A stretch of 6,370 bases of DNA, taken from Armatimonadota bacterium (GTDB lineage: Bacteria > Armatimonadota > Zipacnadia > Zipacnadales > VGFC01). The stretch spans positions 1 through 6,370 of the forward strand of contig VGFB01000235.1 in the NCBI GenBank assembly GCA_016869015.1. The letters run 5' to 3'. The notes beneath the pieces were generated by a model. The model was not told where the DNA came from. It saw only the letters and a program-made list of their open reading frames with translations, and did no database searches. The translations under genes and the position numbers were made by a program. Positions 5,903 to 6,370 of the stretch are shown one piece after another; position 1 is the stretch's first letter; each line of letters opens with the position of its first letter.

Positions 5903-5930
5903 GTAAAGCGATACTACAGTATCACTTTGC
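5903..5930. promoter_or_regulatory. Operator-like dyad upstream of the sulfur operon
   Basis: The core GATACT-AC-AGTATC (5910-5923) is a perfect six-base inverted repeat with a two-base centre. It extends outward with AAAG (5905-5908) opposite CTTT (5925-5928), interrupted by one mismatched pair (5909/5924), and then a further G/C pair at 5903/5930. The site is much more AT-rich than its surroundings and lies about 80 bases before the dioxygenase ATG. On the minus strand TAGTAT (5916-5911), preceded by TG, could serve as a -10 element inside the dyad; no good -35 is seen. A dimeric regulator bound here would block that promoter. ArsR-type (BigR/SqrR) and CsoR-type (CstR) regulators control related operons, but no regulator gene is in the window, so the family is not known. 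It could also serve the divergent GNAT gene. Confidence 0.6.
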
Positions 5931-6064
5931 CGATAGAGGGACGAGACCGTCTGGACTCCGCTTGCAGGCAGGCGAAGGCTTGCCTAAAGGCGAACCCCGC
6001 CCCGTTCCACCTGCCGGCACGCCGCCGTGACCCGGCCATGATCCGCATCTTGGACCCGCACCCC

Positions 6065-6370
6065 ATGACAACCTGTGAACCTCGCCCTCTCGGGCCCGCC
6101 ATCCGGGCCGACCTCGCTGCATTCCTGAATCTGGCCTACGCCGATGCGCGGTCGCTCCCGGCGGTGGGCGTCGAAGGCCCGGACTACCCGACGCTCTCGG
6201 TGGAGGCACTGGCGCAGCGGGAGGAGCAGGGCGCAGAGACGCTGGTGGCCTACGATGGCGCGGAGATCGTCTGTGCCGCCTCCTGGCGGAGGGACGACCG
6301 CGAGAAGGCCGCCCTCGTGGACTTCATCGCCACCCATCCCGGGCGCCGCCGCCGGGGCTGCGCCCGGAGG
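6065..6370 (+). CDS. GNAT-fold acyltransferase, N-terminal part (cut by window end)
   Basis: The frame is open from ATG 6065 to the last base (102 codons seen). The sequence begins MTTCEPRPLGPAIRADLAAF, a usual GNAT opening. It has a strand TLVAYDGAEIVCAASWRRDD and then DFIATHPGRRRRGCARR, which fits GNAT motif A, R/Q-x-x-G-x-G/A (R95, G98, A100), the acetyl-CoA pyrophosphate loop. The rest of the fold lies beyond the edge. An in-frame ATG at 6038 would add nine residues (MIRILDPHP); neither start has a clear ribosome binding site, and I prefer 6065 because the conserved region starts shortly after it. The substrate is unknown: GNAT proteins acetylate antibiotics, amines, peptides or protein N-termini. 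It is divergent from the sulfur operon and shares its upstream region. Confidence 0.7.
   Translation, partial: MTTCEPRPLGPAIRADLAAFLNLAYADARSLPAVGVEGPDYPTLSVEALAQREEQGAETLVAYDGAEIVCAASWRRDDREKAALVDFIATHPGRRRRGCARR

Noticed and set aside
5962..6000. Clustered AGGC/GCCT and GGCGAA short repeats upstream of the GNAT gene
   Set aside because: Arms are only four to six bases and no stable stem or spacing pattern emerges; expected by chance at this base composition.

Overview
The window is a very GC-rich bacterial segment with few non-coding gaps and GTG, TTG and ATG starts. The TolC-type outer-membrane channel shows that the host has an outer membrane. No gene here fixes the lineage. An uncultured or environmental GC-rich Gram-negative is a reasonable guess, but it is inference only.

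Layout. (1) Positions 1-2595, minus strand: an efflux pair, a TolC-family channel (TTG start) followed with an ATGA overlap by an HlyD-type periplasmic adaptor that runs off the left edge. (2) 2596-2809: a divergent intergenic region with an inverted repeat. (3) 2810-3004, plus strand: a 64-residue Cys-rich, probably metal-binding protein behind a near-perfect ribosome binding site. (4) 3071-5822, minus strand: a sulfur-metabolism operon. In transcription order it holds a three-domain persulfide dioxygenase/rhodanese (CstB type), two half-size YeeE/YedE sulfur transporters, and the remains of a SulP-type STAS domain. (5) 5823-6064: an intergenic region with a strong, locally AT-rich dyad, the probable operator/promoter region of the sulfur operon. 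(6) 6065-6370, plus strand: the N-terminal part of a GNAT-fold protein, cut by the right edge.

How the genes fit together. The sulfur operon resembles known sulfide/persulfide detoxification operons (cst of Staphylococcus, the BigR-regulated operon of Xylella/Agrobacterium, pmpAB of Serratia). The dioxygenase/sulfurtransferase would oxidise persulfide sulfur to sulfite and/or thiosulfate, and the split YeeE/YedE pair would move thiosulfate or another sulfur species across the inner membrane. No regulator gene is visible, but the dyad at 5905-5928 looks like a site for one. The efflux pair is a separate unit whose inner-membrane partner should lie beyond position 1.

The observations most worth a second look are the very long adaptor hairpin, whose sequence motifs are mirror-symmetric about its tip; the decayed STAS fragment with a possible two-base slippage in a CG repeat; the operator-like dyad; and the small Cys-rich protein with its leader inverted repeat. 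I saw no CRISPR array, tRNA, rRNA, insertion sequence or defence system.
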